From: Elusimicrobiota bacterium
GTDB taxonomy: Bacteria > Elusimicrobiota > Elusimicrobia > UBA1565 > UBA9628
DNA: 64,000 nt
Assembly: GCA_016218545.1 (NCBI GenBank)
Contig: JACRDQ010000032.1
Span: 1-64,000 of the forward strand
Direction of reading: 5' to 3'
Every line of letters starts with the position of its first letter. The first letter of the stretch is position 1. The notes below the pieces were generated by a model that did not search any database, was not told where the DNA came from, and saw nothing but the letters and a program-made list of their open reading frames with translations. A program made the position numbers and the translations under genes. Shown piece after piece: positions 1 to 8,162 of this stretch.

Positions 1-9
1 AGGGCATTC

Positions 10-90
10 GCGTGCGTGGCATTGTATTGATTTTATTTTTGGTCCGCGGCCGCTGACAAAAAATACAATCAATAAAATGCCAGGCACCGC
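10..90. repeat. AT-rich imperfect palindrome (hairpin element)
   Basis: Two 28-base arms (17-44 and 55-82) are inverted copies with three mismatches around a 10-base GC-rich loop. The similarity continues outward, ending near GCGTGCGTGGC on the left and GCCAGGCACCGC on the right. The arms are far more AT-rich than the flanking DNA. The form resembles the small palindromes mobilised by REP-associated (RAYT) transposases, but no such gene is visible here. The left end of the window may cut into a longer element. The rest of 1-177 shows no gene. Confidence 0.6.
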
Positions 91-177
91 TACACCGCTA
101 CAGACGGATCACCGCCTCAAAGCCGAGTACGAGTTCACCGGCTTCTTCCTGGTGATGGATGACCCGCCTCAGATGCT

Positions 178-546
178 CTAGGGCATCAATTTCCCGCCGA
201 AAGACATCCGGCCGGCCGCTTCGGGCAGGTAAATGATATGCACATTCTCCTTTGGCCGGCCGCAGGCTTTGGCAAGAGCCCGGCAAAGCTTCGCGCATTC
301 CTTCCGAAGCTCGGCCGTGCTGCCAAGACGTGATTTCATGAGGGACACGAACACCGGCTTGATCTTCTTGGGGACAGGGGAGCCGCTTTCAGCGTACTGC
401 TTCCTCGGCAATGCGCGCAGCCGAACCCAGGCGTATCCTGGCGGCACTCCCAATGCCTTGCCCGCGGCGTCGGCCAATCGCTGGGACAGGCCGGGGAGCA
501 GGGCCTCATTGTGGTCAAGGACGATCTCGACTTCAAGGATTGGCAT
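178..546 (-). CDS. Tautomerase-superfamily protein (MIF/CHMI-like)
   Basis: 122 residues. I chose the ATG at 546 because an AGGAGA ribosome site lies about six bases upstream and because it puts Pro directly after Met (MPILEVEIV); in the tautomerase superfamily an N-terminal proline is the catalytic base. The C-terminus NVHIIYLP...GRMSFGGKL matches the usual end of the CHMI/MIF-like subfamily, and the length fits one two-motif subunit. It is the last gene of the minus-strand run that begins at 8035, 29 bases behind the B3/B4 gene. The substrate cannot be told from sequence; a role in aromatic or keto-acid breakdown is only a family-level inference. Confidence 0.75.
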   Translation of the reverse strand: MPILEVEIVLDHNEALLPGLSQRLADAAGKALGVPPGYAWVRLRALPRKQYAESGSPVPKKIKPVFVSLMKSRLGSTAELRKECAKLCRALAKACGRPKENVHIIYLPEAAGRMSFGGKLMP

Positions 547-575
547 GGGTTCTCCTGTGGACGCCGACGATCGAT

Positions 576-1202
576 CTATGGGGCGCCTGTCTGGCAGCCC
601 AGCTTCTCGAGCACTTCCCGATACCACGCCACGGTCCTGATGGTCCTGTCGCCAAGGCTCTTCGAGCCCCACACCACGGAGAGGGTCTTGGTGGTGCCAG
701 CGTGGGTCTTGGTGCGCTGGCAGTCCTTGACCCCGTTGGCGCAAGGGCCCTCGGCGTCGAAGAGGCAGAGCAGGCCTTCGAGGTCGATCTCTTGGCCGGA
801 CTGATTGAAGACGTACTTGCTCCCGGCTTGCGCCAGGCCGAGGCGCAAGGGAGGCTTGGCGCGGTCGAGGTCCACTACGCTGATGGGCAGCCCGGAGTGG
901 AGGGAGACGGCGTTGCAGGCATCCACGGCCGCATTGATGGAGCCCAGGCGGTCGTCGGCGGCGGCGCCTACGAGATACTCCGCCGAGGGCTTGCCCCTGC
1001 CGGTGGGCTTGTAGCCTCCGTGCCTGAGCAGGTCGCGCACTGCCGCGCGCACGGATTCTTCTCTTGAGATGGGAGCCTGGGCTCCTGCGGAGAGGAGCTC
1101 GTCGAGCCAGTCAGGGGAGGGGAGCTCTCCCAGGGGCTTGGGGAAGACAGCGGTGAAGACCCCTGCGTCGAGGAGCGGGTGCGGGTCGATGGAAAGCGTC
1201 AC
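576..1202 (-). CDS. B3/B4 tRNA-binding domain protein
   Basis: 208 residues made almost entirely of a B3/B4 domain, the fold found inside the phenylalanyl-tRNA synthetase beta chain, where it contributes to editing. Recognisable pieces are the central helix region VRDLLRHGGYKPTGRGKP and INAAVDACNAVSLHSGLPIS. Free-standing B3/B4 proteins are common and mostly uncharacterised; tRNA proofreading or amino-acid binding is a plausible but unproven role. It starts two bases after the stop of the membrane-protein gene at 1205-1945, so it is probably co-transcribed with the GlmL-type operon, possibly only by chance. Confidence 0.75.
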   Translation of the reverse strand: MTLSIDPHPLLDAGVFTAVFPKPLGELPSPDWLDELLSAGAQAPISREESVRAAVRDLLRHGGYKPTGRGKPSAEYLVGAAADDRLGSINAAVDACNAVSLHSGLPISVVDLDRAKPPLRLGLAQAGSKYVFNQSGQEIDLEGLLCLFDAEGPCANGVKDCQRTKTHAGTTKTLSVVWGSKSLGDRTIRTVAWYREVLEKLGCQTGAP

Positions 1203-1204
1203 GC

Positions 1205-1945
1205 TCAGGATTCTGCGGGCTTGTTCTTCTGCTTGAGCGTGTAGACGACAAGGAAGAAGATGAGTGCCACGAGGAGCACCGGGGTCGCGTAGTAGTAGCG
1301 CTCAGCCCTGTAGGTGTAGAGGTCGAAGAGGCGGCCGTAGAGGAGCGAGAACCGGCCCATGACCGTGGTGCCGAAGGCGGCTCCCAGGTAGATCATGATG
1401 AAGTAGATGCCGACCTTGGACGCCGCCTTGATGGGGCCGCGGTGCTCCACGGAGAAGAAGAAGTAGATGAGCACGGTGAGGAGCGCGGCCACGAGGATGA
1501 AGACCGAAATGTCATGTCCGATGGCGGCTCTCGAGAAGTCGAGGAGGCCCTCCTTGCGCGTCAGCAGGGGGTAGACGGTCCCTTCGAGCTGCTTGAGGAA
1601 CTGGGAGGTGATGGTGGTGGGGATGCTCAGGCCGGAGGTATAGCCCATCACAAAGGCGAAGGAGATGCGGCTCATCCAGGAGATCTTCGGGATGAAGCGC
1701 GTGAGGAAGCCCAGCCCCAAGAGGGTGGGCAGGAGGGGCATCAGGTTCCCTTCCTTGAGGGGGTTGTAGATGTTGGGTCCCATGGAGTTGAAGATGAGGT
1801 TGGTCACGCTGTAGCCGATGGTCACCCCGATGTAGAGGTGCTCGGCGACCTTGAAGAGGGGGTTGTCCTCGTAAAGGAAGCTGAAGATGCAGAGGGTCAG
1901 GCCGGCGGAGACCCAGGCGCCCAGGATGATGGTGAATTCGCTCAT
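1205..1945 (-). CDS. Multispanning membrane protein of the GlmL-type operon
   Basis: 246 residues with about seven hydrophobic segments: one at 5-23, several between 35 and 130, one near 150-170, and a pair close to the C-terminus that ends in KQKNKP. A soluble stretch near 115-140 contains TITSQFLKQLEGTVYPL. I do not recognise a named family. It starts one base after the stop of the next upstream gene, so translation is probably coupled. Its constant partners (two more small membrane proteins, a DUF6754-like protein, a barrel-sandwich protein and a GlmL-like ATPase) suggest it is one subunit of a membrane complex. Function unknown. Confidence 0.8.
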   Translation of the reverse strand: MSEFTIILGAWVSAGLTLCIFSFLYEDNPLFKVAEHLYIGVTIGYSVTNLIFNSMGPNIYNPLKEGNLMPLLPTLLGLGFLTRFIPKISWMSRISFAFVMGYTSGLSIPTTITSQFLKQLEGTVYPLLTRKEGLLDFSRAAIGHDISVFILVAALLTVLIYFFFSVEHRGPIKAASKVGIYFIMIYLGAAFGTTVMGRFSLLYGRLFDLYTYRAERYYYATPVLLVALIFFLVVYTLKQKNKPAES

Positions 1946-1946
1946 G

Positions 1947-2771
1947 TTATTTCGTGAACCTCTTGACGAACGGGATCAGGTTGCACAGCGCCAGCAGGAT
2001 GAGGATGAGGAAGTGTCCCAGCGAGATGGCATCGAGGCCCGCGTAGGCCTTGTCCGGCATGCCGATGAGAGACTCGTACTCGGCCGCGCCCTTCATGGCC
2101 GGGATGAGGCCGGTGATCTGGACGGGGTAGTAGGGCCGGTAGCCGGGCTCGCTGACCGCGGTGCAGCCGCCGCCCATCTTGATCTTGTACTTGTCCGCCC
2201 CGAACTGGACCCAGTGCGGCAGGCCGGGCGAGCCCGCGCCCAAGGTTACGAAGTAGCCGAGCTGGGTGAAGTTCCGGAAGTCCTTGAGCATGGGCAGGGA
2301 GCGCGCGTCGTTGCCCTTCTGGTCCTTGGGGAAGACCTTGTAGATGTCCATGAACACGCCGGTGATGACGGCGATGGGAGAGGGCTGCCAGCCGAGGAAG
2401 ACGTAGTCCTCGCCGTACTTCTTGCCGGCCTCGTTGGCCGCGAGCGTCAGGATCTCGTCGGCGAGGCCCGTGCCCGTGATCCAGAGGTTCATGCTGACGA
2501 TCTTGAGGTTCTTCCTGAAGGCGTGGCGCGTGACCGCCAGGGCCATGGGGTAGATCTCGGGTTTGGACGCCGGGTCGAAGTCGAAGGAGATGCCGATGTA
2601 GGAGCCCGCGGGCAGGGCTTCGATCTGGTCGTAGACGCCCTTCACCGAGTCGGTCACCTTCAGGCCGGGCAGGGCCAGGGGCCGGACGATGGGGAAGAGG
2701 ATGGCCGCGATGACCAGGAGGAAGAGGTACCTCCGGTCCACGTTGGCGAGCTTGTCGAGGAAGTCGTTCAT
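1947..2771 (-). CDS. Bitopic membrane protein with large central domain, GlmL-type operon
   Basis: 274 residues. A transmembrane helix at about 15-33 is followed by a domain of about 200 residues and a second helix near the C-terminus (about 250-268, ending FVKRFTK). The positive-inside rule places the central domain outside the cytoplasm. That domain contains GSYIGISFDFDPASKPE and a well-conserved-looking ITGTGLADEILTLAANEAG segment. No catalytic signature is evident and I do not recognise the family. There are three bases to the upstream gene and one to the downstream gene, so it is firmly inside the operon. A binding or sensing subunit is a guess. Confidence 0.8.
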   Translation of the reverse strand: MNDFLDKLANVDRRYLFLLVIAAILFPIVRPLALPGLKVTDSVKGVYDQIEALPAGSYIGISFDFDPASKPEIYPMALAVTRHAFRKNLKIVSMNLWITGTGLADEILTLAANEAGKKYGEDYVFLGWQPSPIAVITGVFMDIYKVFPKDQKGNDARSLPMLKDFRNFTQLGYFVTLGAGSPGLPHWVQFGADKYKIKMGGGCTAVSEPGYRPYYPVQITGLIPAMKGAAEYESLIGMPDKAYAGLDAISLGHFLILILLALCNLIPFVKRFTK

Positions 2772-2774
2772 GTG

Positions 2775-3452
2775 TCAGTCCTTTCCGCCCATGTATTGGC
2801 GTTCGATGCCTGCGATGATCTTGACCGAGGTCGCGACCGCGCCGAGGCTCACTCCGATGAGGATGCCCCGGCCGGCCGCCTTGGCAGGGGTGTTCATGAC
2901 CCACTCGACCATCTGGTGCAGCTGCCAGGGGAAGAAGCCGCCGATGGTGGCTTCCCAGAGGTACTGGCCGAGCGGGACGCGGGAGAAGATGAAGATCACG
3001 GCCACGGCGAGCAGGACGCCGGCCTGGAGGCTTCGCACCTTGAAGGCGCGGTAAGCCGCGGACACGATGTAGAAGCCCAGGAGGCAGAACATGGTGCCCT
3101 GGAGGGGGTTGAGCATGTTGTTGTACATCCAGCCGAAGCTCGTGATGGCGCCGGCCTCGGTGATCTGCTTGCCGCGGCTCAGGAATCCGGTGATCACGCC
3201 GATGAGGATCCCGCCGAAGAAGAAGAGCGAGAAGCCCCAACCCGGGCTTCGGCGGCGGAGCTTGGCCACGTGGACCTGGGTGACGCTCACCAGGCCCAGG
3301 AAGAAGGCGAAGGCCGCGATGATGATCTCCCAGTGGGAGAGGCCTTCGATGAAGTCCTGGGAGATCCGGTGGGGGATGTAGTACTGGACCGCCACGGCGA
3401 CTCCCACGACGAAGCAGACGACCAGCGGGAATTGGCGCTTGATGAAGAGCAT
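2775..3452 (-). CDS. Multispanning membrane protein of the GlmL-type operon
   Basis: 225 residues with six likely transmembrane segments: 10-26, 42-60, 73-90, 118-134, 143-160 and about 195-212. Hydrophilic loops include HRISQDFIEGLSHWE and FGWMYNNMLNPLQGTM, the latter between helices three and four. The family is not recognised. It has the size of a small transport-complex subunit. It lies 10 bases behind the DUF6754-like gene and three bases ahead of the next membrane protein. The conservation of this order in other genomes should be the key to its role; the sequence alone does not give a function. Confidence 0.8.
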   Translation of the reverse strand: MLFIKRQFPLVVCFVVGVAVAVQYYIPHRISQDFIEGLSHWEIIIAAFAFFLGLVSVTQVHVAKLRRRSPGWGFSLFFFGGILIGVITGFLSRGKQITEAGAITSFGWMYNNMLNPLQGTMFCLLGFYIVSAAYRAFKVRSLQAGVLLAVAVIFIFSRVPLGQYLWEATIGGFFPWQLHQMVEWVMNTPAKAAGRGILIGVSLGAVATSVKIIAGIERQYMGGKD

Positions 3453-3462
3453 GTGTTTTCCT

Positions 3463-4755
3463 CTAGTAGGACTTGAAGATCTCGAGCATGGTGGTGACCC
3501 AGCCCTCGCGGCCGATCAGGACGCCGAGGGTCGCGAAGGCGACGCCGAAGAAGATGGACAGCATGACGAAGGCCTTGCCCACGTCCTGGCCGCGCAGGGT
3601 GCCGACGAGCACGGGGTTGCGCGACAGGTAGGCGCCCGCGGCGTAGAGCTCCTCGCCGATGAGGGTGTAGTCGCAGGTGATGAAGAAGAAGGGCAGCTGG
3701 TGCTCGGAGTCCGAGCCCGCGATCTGGATGGCGCCGACCGAGGCGCCGACCTCGGTGAGGAGCAGGGACTCGGCGTAGTAATAGCCCATGTAGAAGCAGG
3801 CGGCGGGCTTCTCGCGGACCATCATGCCGTTGACCGCCGCGGTGTAGGCGAACTGGTCCTCGGTGATGAAGAAGTTGATGTCCTCGCGGTAGGCGTCGGG
3901 CCGGCCGGCCTCGGAGTAGGCCTGCTTGGTGATCTCCTGGCAGACCGCCATGGTCATGGCGTAGGTGTGGGGGACCTTGAGCTGGGTGTCGTACTGGGCG
4001 ATCCTCTTGGCGATCTCGCCCAGAATGAGGGAGGCCGCGATGGTGGAGATGCTGTCGATGTCGAGGCGGCCGGTGAGGAAGTAGATGGGCCGTCCCATCT
4101 CGGTGGCGCGGCCGATGGCGTCCTCGACGGCGTCCAAGCCCGGGATGCGGCGCAGGAAGAGGTCCTTCTTGCGCGCGTGGGAGATGAACCAGAGCACGAT
4201 GCCGCAGAAGACCAGGGTGAAGATGAGGTTGTTGAGCCTGGGCATGCTGAACCAGTCGCTCTCGGCGCGGCCCGTGACGACCTCGGAGTCCGCGACCTGG
4301 CGTCCGTTCGTGGCCCTGACCCGGACGAAGTACTCGGCCTTGGAGACCCTGGCCTTGGCGGCGTCGCTGTCGTTGGAGAAGAGGTCCAGGGGCTTGACCT
4401 CGACGGCGCGCTGGCCGGCCTTGGGCCTGGCCCAGAAGGGGAAGCCGAGCTCGGCGACCGTGCCCTGGTCCGAGCGGACCTCCTTGGCCTTGACCCACGG
4501 CCCCGCAGCGCTCACGGAGGAGAGCTCCACCACGTAGACCGCCGCGTACTCGTCATGGGGCATGACGTCCCAGCGCACGAGGATGCCCTCGCCCGCGTCG
4601 TAGGGCATGTCCAGGGCCTTCAAGCCCGTGACCGGCCGGACGGTCATGGCCGGGTCCTCGGCGGCCGGGGCGGCCTTGGACGCCTTCGCCGCGAAGGCGG
4701 GCGCGGCCGCGAGGCTCGCCGTCAGGATGAGGGGAAGGAGGTTCCAGGGTTTCAT
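3463..4755 (-). CDS. DUF6754-like membrane protein with Fn3-like ectodomain
   Basis: 430 residues. A signal peptide (about 1-23) precedes an extracytoplasmic region (about 35-160) that reads like a fibronectin type III fold (ILVRWDV...YVVELSSV...YFVRVRATNGR). A transmembrane helix at about 177-193 follows, then a cytoplasmic domain with RPIYFLTGRLDIDS, DINFFITEDQF and SDSEHQLPFFFITCDY, and a final helix at about 395-415. I recognise the cytoplasmic part as the DUF6754 type, a family with no assigned function. It sits between the barrel-sandwich gene (three bases) and two membrane proteins, so it probably links the cytoplasmic ATPase to the membrane subunits. That role is inferred from context. 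Confidence 0.75.
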   Translation of the reverse strand: MKPWNLLPLILTASLAAAPAFAAKASKAAPAAEDPAMTVRPVTGLKALDMPYDAGEGILVRWDVMPHDEYAAVYVVELSSVSAAGPWVKAKEVRSDQGTVAELGFPFWARPKAGQRAVEVKPLDLFSNDSDAAKARVSKAEYFVRVRATNGRQVADSEVVTGRAESDWFSMPRLNNLIFTLVFCGIVLWFISHARKKDLFLRRIPGLDAVEDAIGRATEMGRPIYFLTGRLDIDSISTIAASLILGEIAKRIAQYDTQLKVPHTYAMTMAVCQEITKQAYSEAGRPDAYREDINFFITEDQFAYTAAVNGMMVREKPAACFYMGYYYAESLLLTEVGASVGAIQIAGSDSEHQLPFFFITCDYTLIGEELYAAGAYLSRNPVLVGTLRGQDVGKAFVMLSIFFGVAFATLGVLIGREGWVTTMLEIFKSY

Positions 4756-4758
4756 GTG

Positions 4759-5883
4759 TTATCGCTCCAGGAGTTCCACGTTGGCCCGCGGGACGACGAT
4801 GCGCTCGCCTTTCTCGAGGGTCACTTCGAGGATGCGCACGCAGGATTCCGTGCCGATCTTGGTCAGCTCCGAGGGTAGGGCCGAGACGCGGCCGATGACG
4901 CCGAAGTGGGGCTCGCGGATGACGCGCACGGGGTCGCCCACGGTGAGGGCCCCGCGCTCCGTGGCCTCCGGGATCCTGCCCTCGAGCAGTCCCGGCACGA
5001 TGATCTCGGGCCGCAGCACGCCGGCCCGGATCTGGGTCGCGCCCGAGATGGACGCGACGTGGCCCTGCCGCCTCTTGAAGAGCTCGAAGGTGTGCTCGGC
5101 CATGGTGATGACGCCGAAGCCTTCGGTCACGATGAGGGTGAAGCCGATGTTCTCCTGGCCGGTCACGGCGACTCCGATGTCGTAGCCGAGGAGCTGGCGC
5201 AGGTCCTTGTCGTTGATGCCGCCCACCACGATGCCGCTCACGCCCACGGCCTTGGCCTTCTGGAGGGTCTCCCATGAGGCGTGCGCGCCGCCGACCACGA
5301 CCTGGCCCTTGTGCGCCTCGGTGAGGAACTCGGGCAGGAGCTCCGAATCCGGGCTGTCCACCGCGATGGTGACGGGACCGTGGGCCTCGCCGCCCACGCC
5401 GAAGATGCCCTGGATGAAGGTGCCCTCGGTCTCGATGACCACGCCGGACTTGGGCATGACCTCCACGACCTGGCCGTCGATGTAGCCGGTGAGGTTCAAG
5501 AGGCGCGGGGGCTCGCGTAGGATGACCTGGCCCGTGACCTCGGAGATGGATTCAACCGACCCCGTGATGGGCGAGGGCACCACGGTCTGGAGGAACTTCA
5601 GGCCGAGGAAGGGCTCGTTCTGGGCGAGGGGCTCGTTGGCGTAGACCTGGTCGCCCTCCTTCTTGCGCATGACCCCGCGCAGCTCGTCGGCAGCGATGCC
5701 CAGGCGGTTGGCCACGTTGACGAGGTGGACCTTGCCGGGGAGCTTGGTCTGGGCCACGATGTCCTGGCCCTTGACCTTGTCGCCGACCTGGACCCTGACC
5801 TCGCCGGGGATGGGGAGGAGCCTGCGGCGGCGGAGGCGGATGGACGGGACGACCTTGAGACCGGGGGTGTATGCGTGTGCCAT
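4759..5883 (-). CDS. Barrel-sandwich (lipoyl/RnfC-like) protein of the GlmL-type operon
   Basis: 374 residues, soluble. The N-terminal half carries two barrel-sandwich half-motifs, GEVRVQVGDKVKGQDIVA near 27 and VPSPITGSVESISEVTGQV near 100, as in biotinyl/lipoyl domains and the RnfC N-terminus. No biotin or lipoyl lysine motif is visible. The middle (about 180-260) has an alpha/beta look (VGVSGIVVGGINDKDL, VTEGFGVITMAEH). The C-terminal 60 residues resemble a KOW/SH3-like barrel (GDPVRVIREPHFGVIGRVSALP). The stop and start codons overlap by one base with the GlmL-like gene. A scaffold or adaptor between the ATPase and the membrane proteins is an inference. Confidence 0.75.
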   Translation of the reverse strand: MAHAYTPGLKVVPSIRLRRRRLLPIPGEVRVQVGDKVKGQDIVAQTKLPGKVHLVNVANRLGIAADELRGVMRKKEGDQVYANEPLAQNEPFLGLKFLQTVVPSPITGSVESISEVTGQVILREPPRLLNLTGYIDGQVVEVMPKSGVVIETEGTFIQGIFGVGGEAHGPVTIAVDSPDSELLPEFLTEAHKGQVVVGGAHASWETLQKAKAVGVSGIVVGGINDKDLRQLLGYDIGVAVTGQENIGFTLIVTEGFGVITMAEHTFELFKRRQGHVASISGATQIRAGVLRPEIIVPGLLEGRIPEATERGALTVGDPVRVIREPHFGVIGRVSALPSELTKIGTESCVRILEVTLEKGERIVVPRANVELLER

Positions 5884-7685
5884 TAGAGCAGCTCCGTCGG
5901 ATACATGTCGACCGTCTTGGCCCAGCGCTCGAGGTCCGCCCTGCGTTTGGGCGTGTCGGGCGAGAGCTTCAAGGGGCGTCCGCGGCCGTCGAAGATGACG
6001 CCGACCACTCCTCCGGTGAGCGGGGCCTCGAACTCCTTGCCCGGCCCGGCGCCGAAGTCGAGACCCTTGGCCGGCCGGACCACGACCTTGGCCTCGCCCT
6101 CGAGCGGCACGAGGACGACCTCGTTGCCGATGACCTCGCCCTCCTTCTTCGTGCCGTCCGGAAGGAGCAGCGTGAAGTCGAAGGCCTTCTTGCCTTCCTT
6201 GACCTCGCCCAAGGGGGCCACGCAGGCGCCCAGGGGCACGAGGCAGTCGTGGTAGAAGACGTCGAGGGCGGCCTTCTCGTGCACGCCGGCCAGCACGCCC
6301 AGGTGCGGGGCCATGAAGATGGAGTCCACCAGCAGCATGGTGACGCCCAGGGGCTGGTAGGCGTCCATCATCATCATCATGGACTGCACGCGGCGCGGGG
6401 AATGCGCAAGGATGCCGCCGGAGCCCAGGATGTAGTTCAACGACATCATGTTGATGAGGCTTTCGCCCGTGGAGGACTGGTCGAAGGCCTCGGAGATGGT
6501 GCGCTCTTGATGGACGCCCTTCAAGCCCACGGCCAGGGCCTTGTGCTGGTCGAAGGCCAGGCGCAGGGCCTCGCGGGAGACCGCGTGCTCGATGTGCAGG
6601 TCCTGCAGGGTCTGCGGCACCGTGGTGGGCCGGATCATCTTGTTCTTGAGGCGGTTGCGGAGGTCCTGCTCGTCGATGTCGAAGGAGAGCCAGCGGTAGA
6701 TGTTCTCGGTGCCGGCCTCGGCGAGCACGTTCGAGACCGAGTAGCTCATGCCGAGGTTGGCGCTCACCGTGCGGTTGAAGATGCCCTGGAACACGGAGAA
6801 GACGTCCGTGGTGGCGCCCCCGATGTCGACGGCGAGCGCGTTGGCGCGCTTGGCGCGGGCGAACTTCTCGAGCATGGAGCCCACGGCGGCCGGGGTCGGC
6901 ATGATGGGGGCGTGGGTCAGGCCCATGAGCTTGGGGTAGCCCGGGGCCTGGGCCATGACGTGCTCGAGGAAGATGTCATGGATGGTGTGCCGGGCCGGCA
7001 TCAGGTTCTCTTTGTCGAGCGTGGGGCGGAGGTTGTCGGAGATGTAGAGCGCGGTCTTGGCCTCGAGGATCTCCTTGACCTTGTCGCGGGCGTCCTTGTT
7101 GCCCGCGAAGATGAGCGGCAGGCGGTAGGATTGGCCGAGGCGCGGCCTGGGGTCCGCGGCCGAGATGTACTGCGCCATCTCGACCACGTGCGAGATCGTG
7201 CCGCCGTCGGTGCCGCCCGAGAGGAGGATCATGTCCGGCCGCAACTGGCGGATGCGCTCGATCTTCTCGTGGTCCATGCGGCCGTCGTTGGAGGCCAGCA
7301 CGTCCATCACGATGGCGCCCGCGCCCAAGGCGCAGCGCTGGGCGGATTCTCCGGTCATGGTCTTGACCGCGCCCGCCACCATCATCTGCAGGCCGCCTCC
7401 GGCCGAGCTCGTGGAGACGTAGATGTCCACGCCGATGTCGCCCTTGGCCGGGGTGAGGATCTTGTTCCCCTCGAGGATCTTGCGGCCCGAGAGCTCCTCG
7501 ACCTCGGTGATGGAGTTCATCACCCCGCAGGTGACGTCCTCGAACGGGGCCTCCACCGTGGTCGGGGCCTCGCCGCGGTAGGTCTGGCGGTAGACGTCGC
7601 CCTTCTTCTCGATGAGGATGGCCTTGGTCGTGGTGCTGCCGCAGTCCGTGGCCAGGATGACGTTGAGTTCTGGTGTCGCGCTCAT
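5883..7685 (-). CDS. GlmL/MutL-family ASKHA ATPase
   Basis: 600 residues. Phosphate-1 motif DCGSTTTKA at 14-22 and phosphate-2 motif VDIGGATTD at 286-294 define an actin/HSP70-like ATPase of the GlmL (MutL) family, known as the accessory or reactivation protein of adenosylcobalamin-dependent glutamate mutase in clostridia. LSGGTDGG at 155-162 is the conserved family loop. Length agrees with a full GlmL-like chain plus a C-terminal beta-rich extension (about 490-600). No glutamate mutase subunit gene (MutS/MutE) lies in this window; the partners are membrane proteins instead. So this probably is a paralogous branch energising a membrane complex. It starts by ATGA overlap with the 117-residue gene. 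Confidence 0.85.
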   Translation of the reverse strand: MSATPELNVILATDCGSTTTKAILIEKKGDVYRQTYRGEAPTTVEAPFEDVTCGVMNSITEVEELSGRKILEGNKILTPAKGDIGVDIYVSTSSAGGGLQMMVAGAVKTMTGESAQRCALGAGAIVMDVLASNDGRMDHEKIERIRQLRPDMILLSGGTDGGTISHVVEMAQYISAADPRPRLGQSYRLPLIFAGNKDARDKVKEILEAKTALYISDNLRPTLDKENLMPARHTIHDIFLEHVMAQAPGYPKLMGLTHAPIMPTPAAVGSMLEKFARAKRANALAVDIGGATTDVFSVFQGIFNRTVSANLGMSYSVSNVLAEAGTENIYRWLSFDIDEQDLRNRLKNKMIRPTTVPQTLQDLHIEHAVSREALRLAFDQHKALAVGLKGVHQERTISEAFDQSSTGESLINMMSLNYILGSGGILAHSPRRVQSMMMMMDAYQPLGVTMLLVDSIFMAPHLGVLAGVHEKAALDVFYHDCLVPLGACVAPLGEVKEGKKAFDFTLLLPDGTKKEGEVIGNEVVLVPLEGEAKVVVRPAKGLDFGAGPGKEFEAPLTGGVVGVIFDGRGRPLKLSPDTPKRRADLERWAKTVDMYPTELL

Positions 7686-8035
7686 GGTTTCTCTCGGTCC
7701 GGCGTCGGTGATTTCGGCTCGGCCTCGGAGGCTTCCTGACGCTCCAGGGTCTTGATCAGGCGTTCGGCCGCCTTGCGGTTCTCGAGGAGCTCGGCGAAGC
7801 GCTGGAGGCGGTGTTCGGGGATGACGAGGGAGAAGATAGGGTCTACGAAGCGCACGGCCTGGCCGGCCAGGAAGTGCACGGGTTTGGTGGATTCGAGGAA
7901 TAGGATGGCGGGCTGGGCCAGGCTCCTGGCCGAGAGCTTCTCAGCGATGGAATCGAGCCACGTCTCGTCGTCCTTGTTGAGCGGCTCCGCGGCCGCGACC
8001 GTGAACGCGTCCTTCCAAAAGCCCTGGGTGCCCAT
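7682..8035 (-). CDS. Small helical protein, first gene of the GlmL-type operon
   Basis: 117 residues, soluble, with no signal peptide. A mixed N-terminal part (PAILFLESTKPVHFLAGQAV) and a charged helical C-terminus (LENRKAAERLIKTLERQE) are visible; a cofactor-free helper or regulator would look like this, but I do not recognise the family. Its stop overlaps the GlmL-like start by four bases (ATGA), so the two are translationally coupled. The 127 bases upstream are shared with the divergent decayed caspase-like gene and are locally AT-rich (TATACAAAAATC, TGTTATAAATG), so the operon promoter probably lies there. Confidence 0.7.
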   Translation of the reverse strand: MGTQGFWKDAFTVAAAEPLNKDDETWLDSIAEKLSARSLAQPAILFLESTKPVHFLAGQAVRFVDPIFSLVIPEHRLQRFAELLENRKAAERLIKTLERQEASEAEPKSPTPDREKP

Positions 8036-8162
8036 GAGGTCCCCAAGTATACAAAAATCAAGCGGAAATCCAGGACCTTCCGGGGCCGCATGTTATAAAT
8101 GTTCTGTAATAAATCAAAGACAGTTGTATCATCTGAGCGAAAGAACCCTGGAGGTGTCTCGC

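Noticed and set aside
5883..7685. Assigning the ATPase as the glutamate-mutase helper
   Set aside because: No mutase subunit is in the window and the operon partners are membrane proteins; only family membership is supported.
5871..7739. Long plus-strand frame opposite the GlmL-like gene
   Set aside because: Shadow frame rich in Val, Leu, His, Asp and Gly without any recognisable domain; the minus-strand gene has both ATPase motifs.
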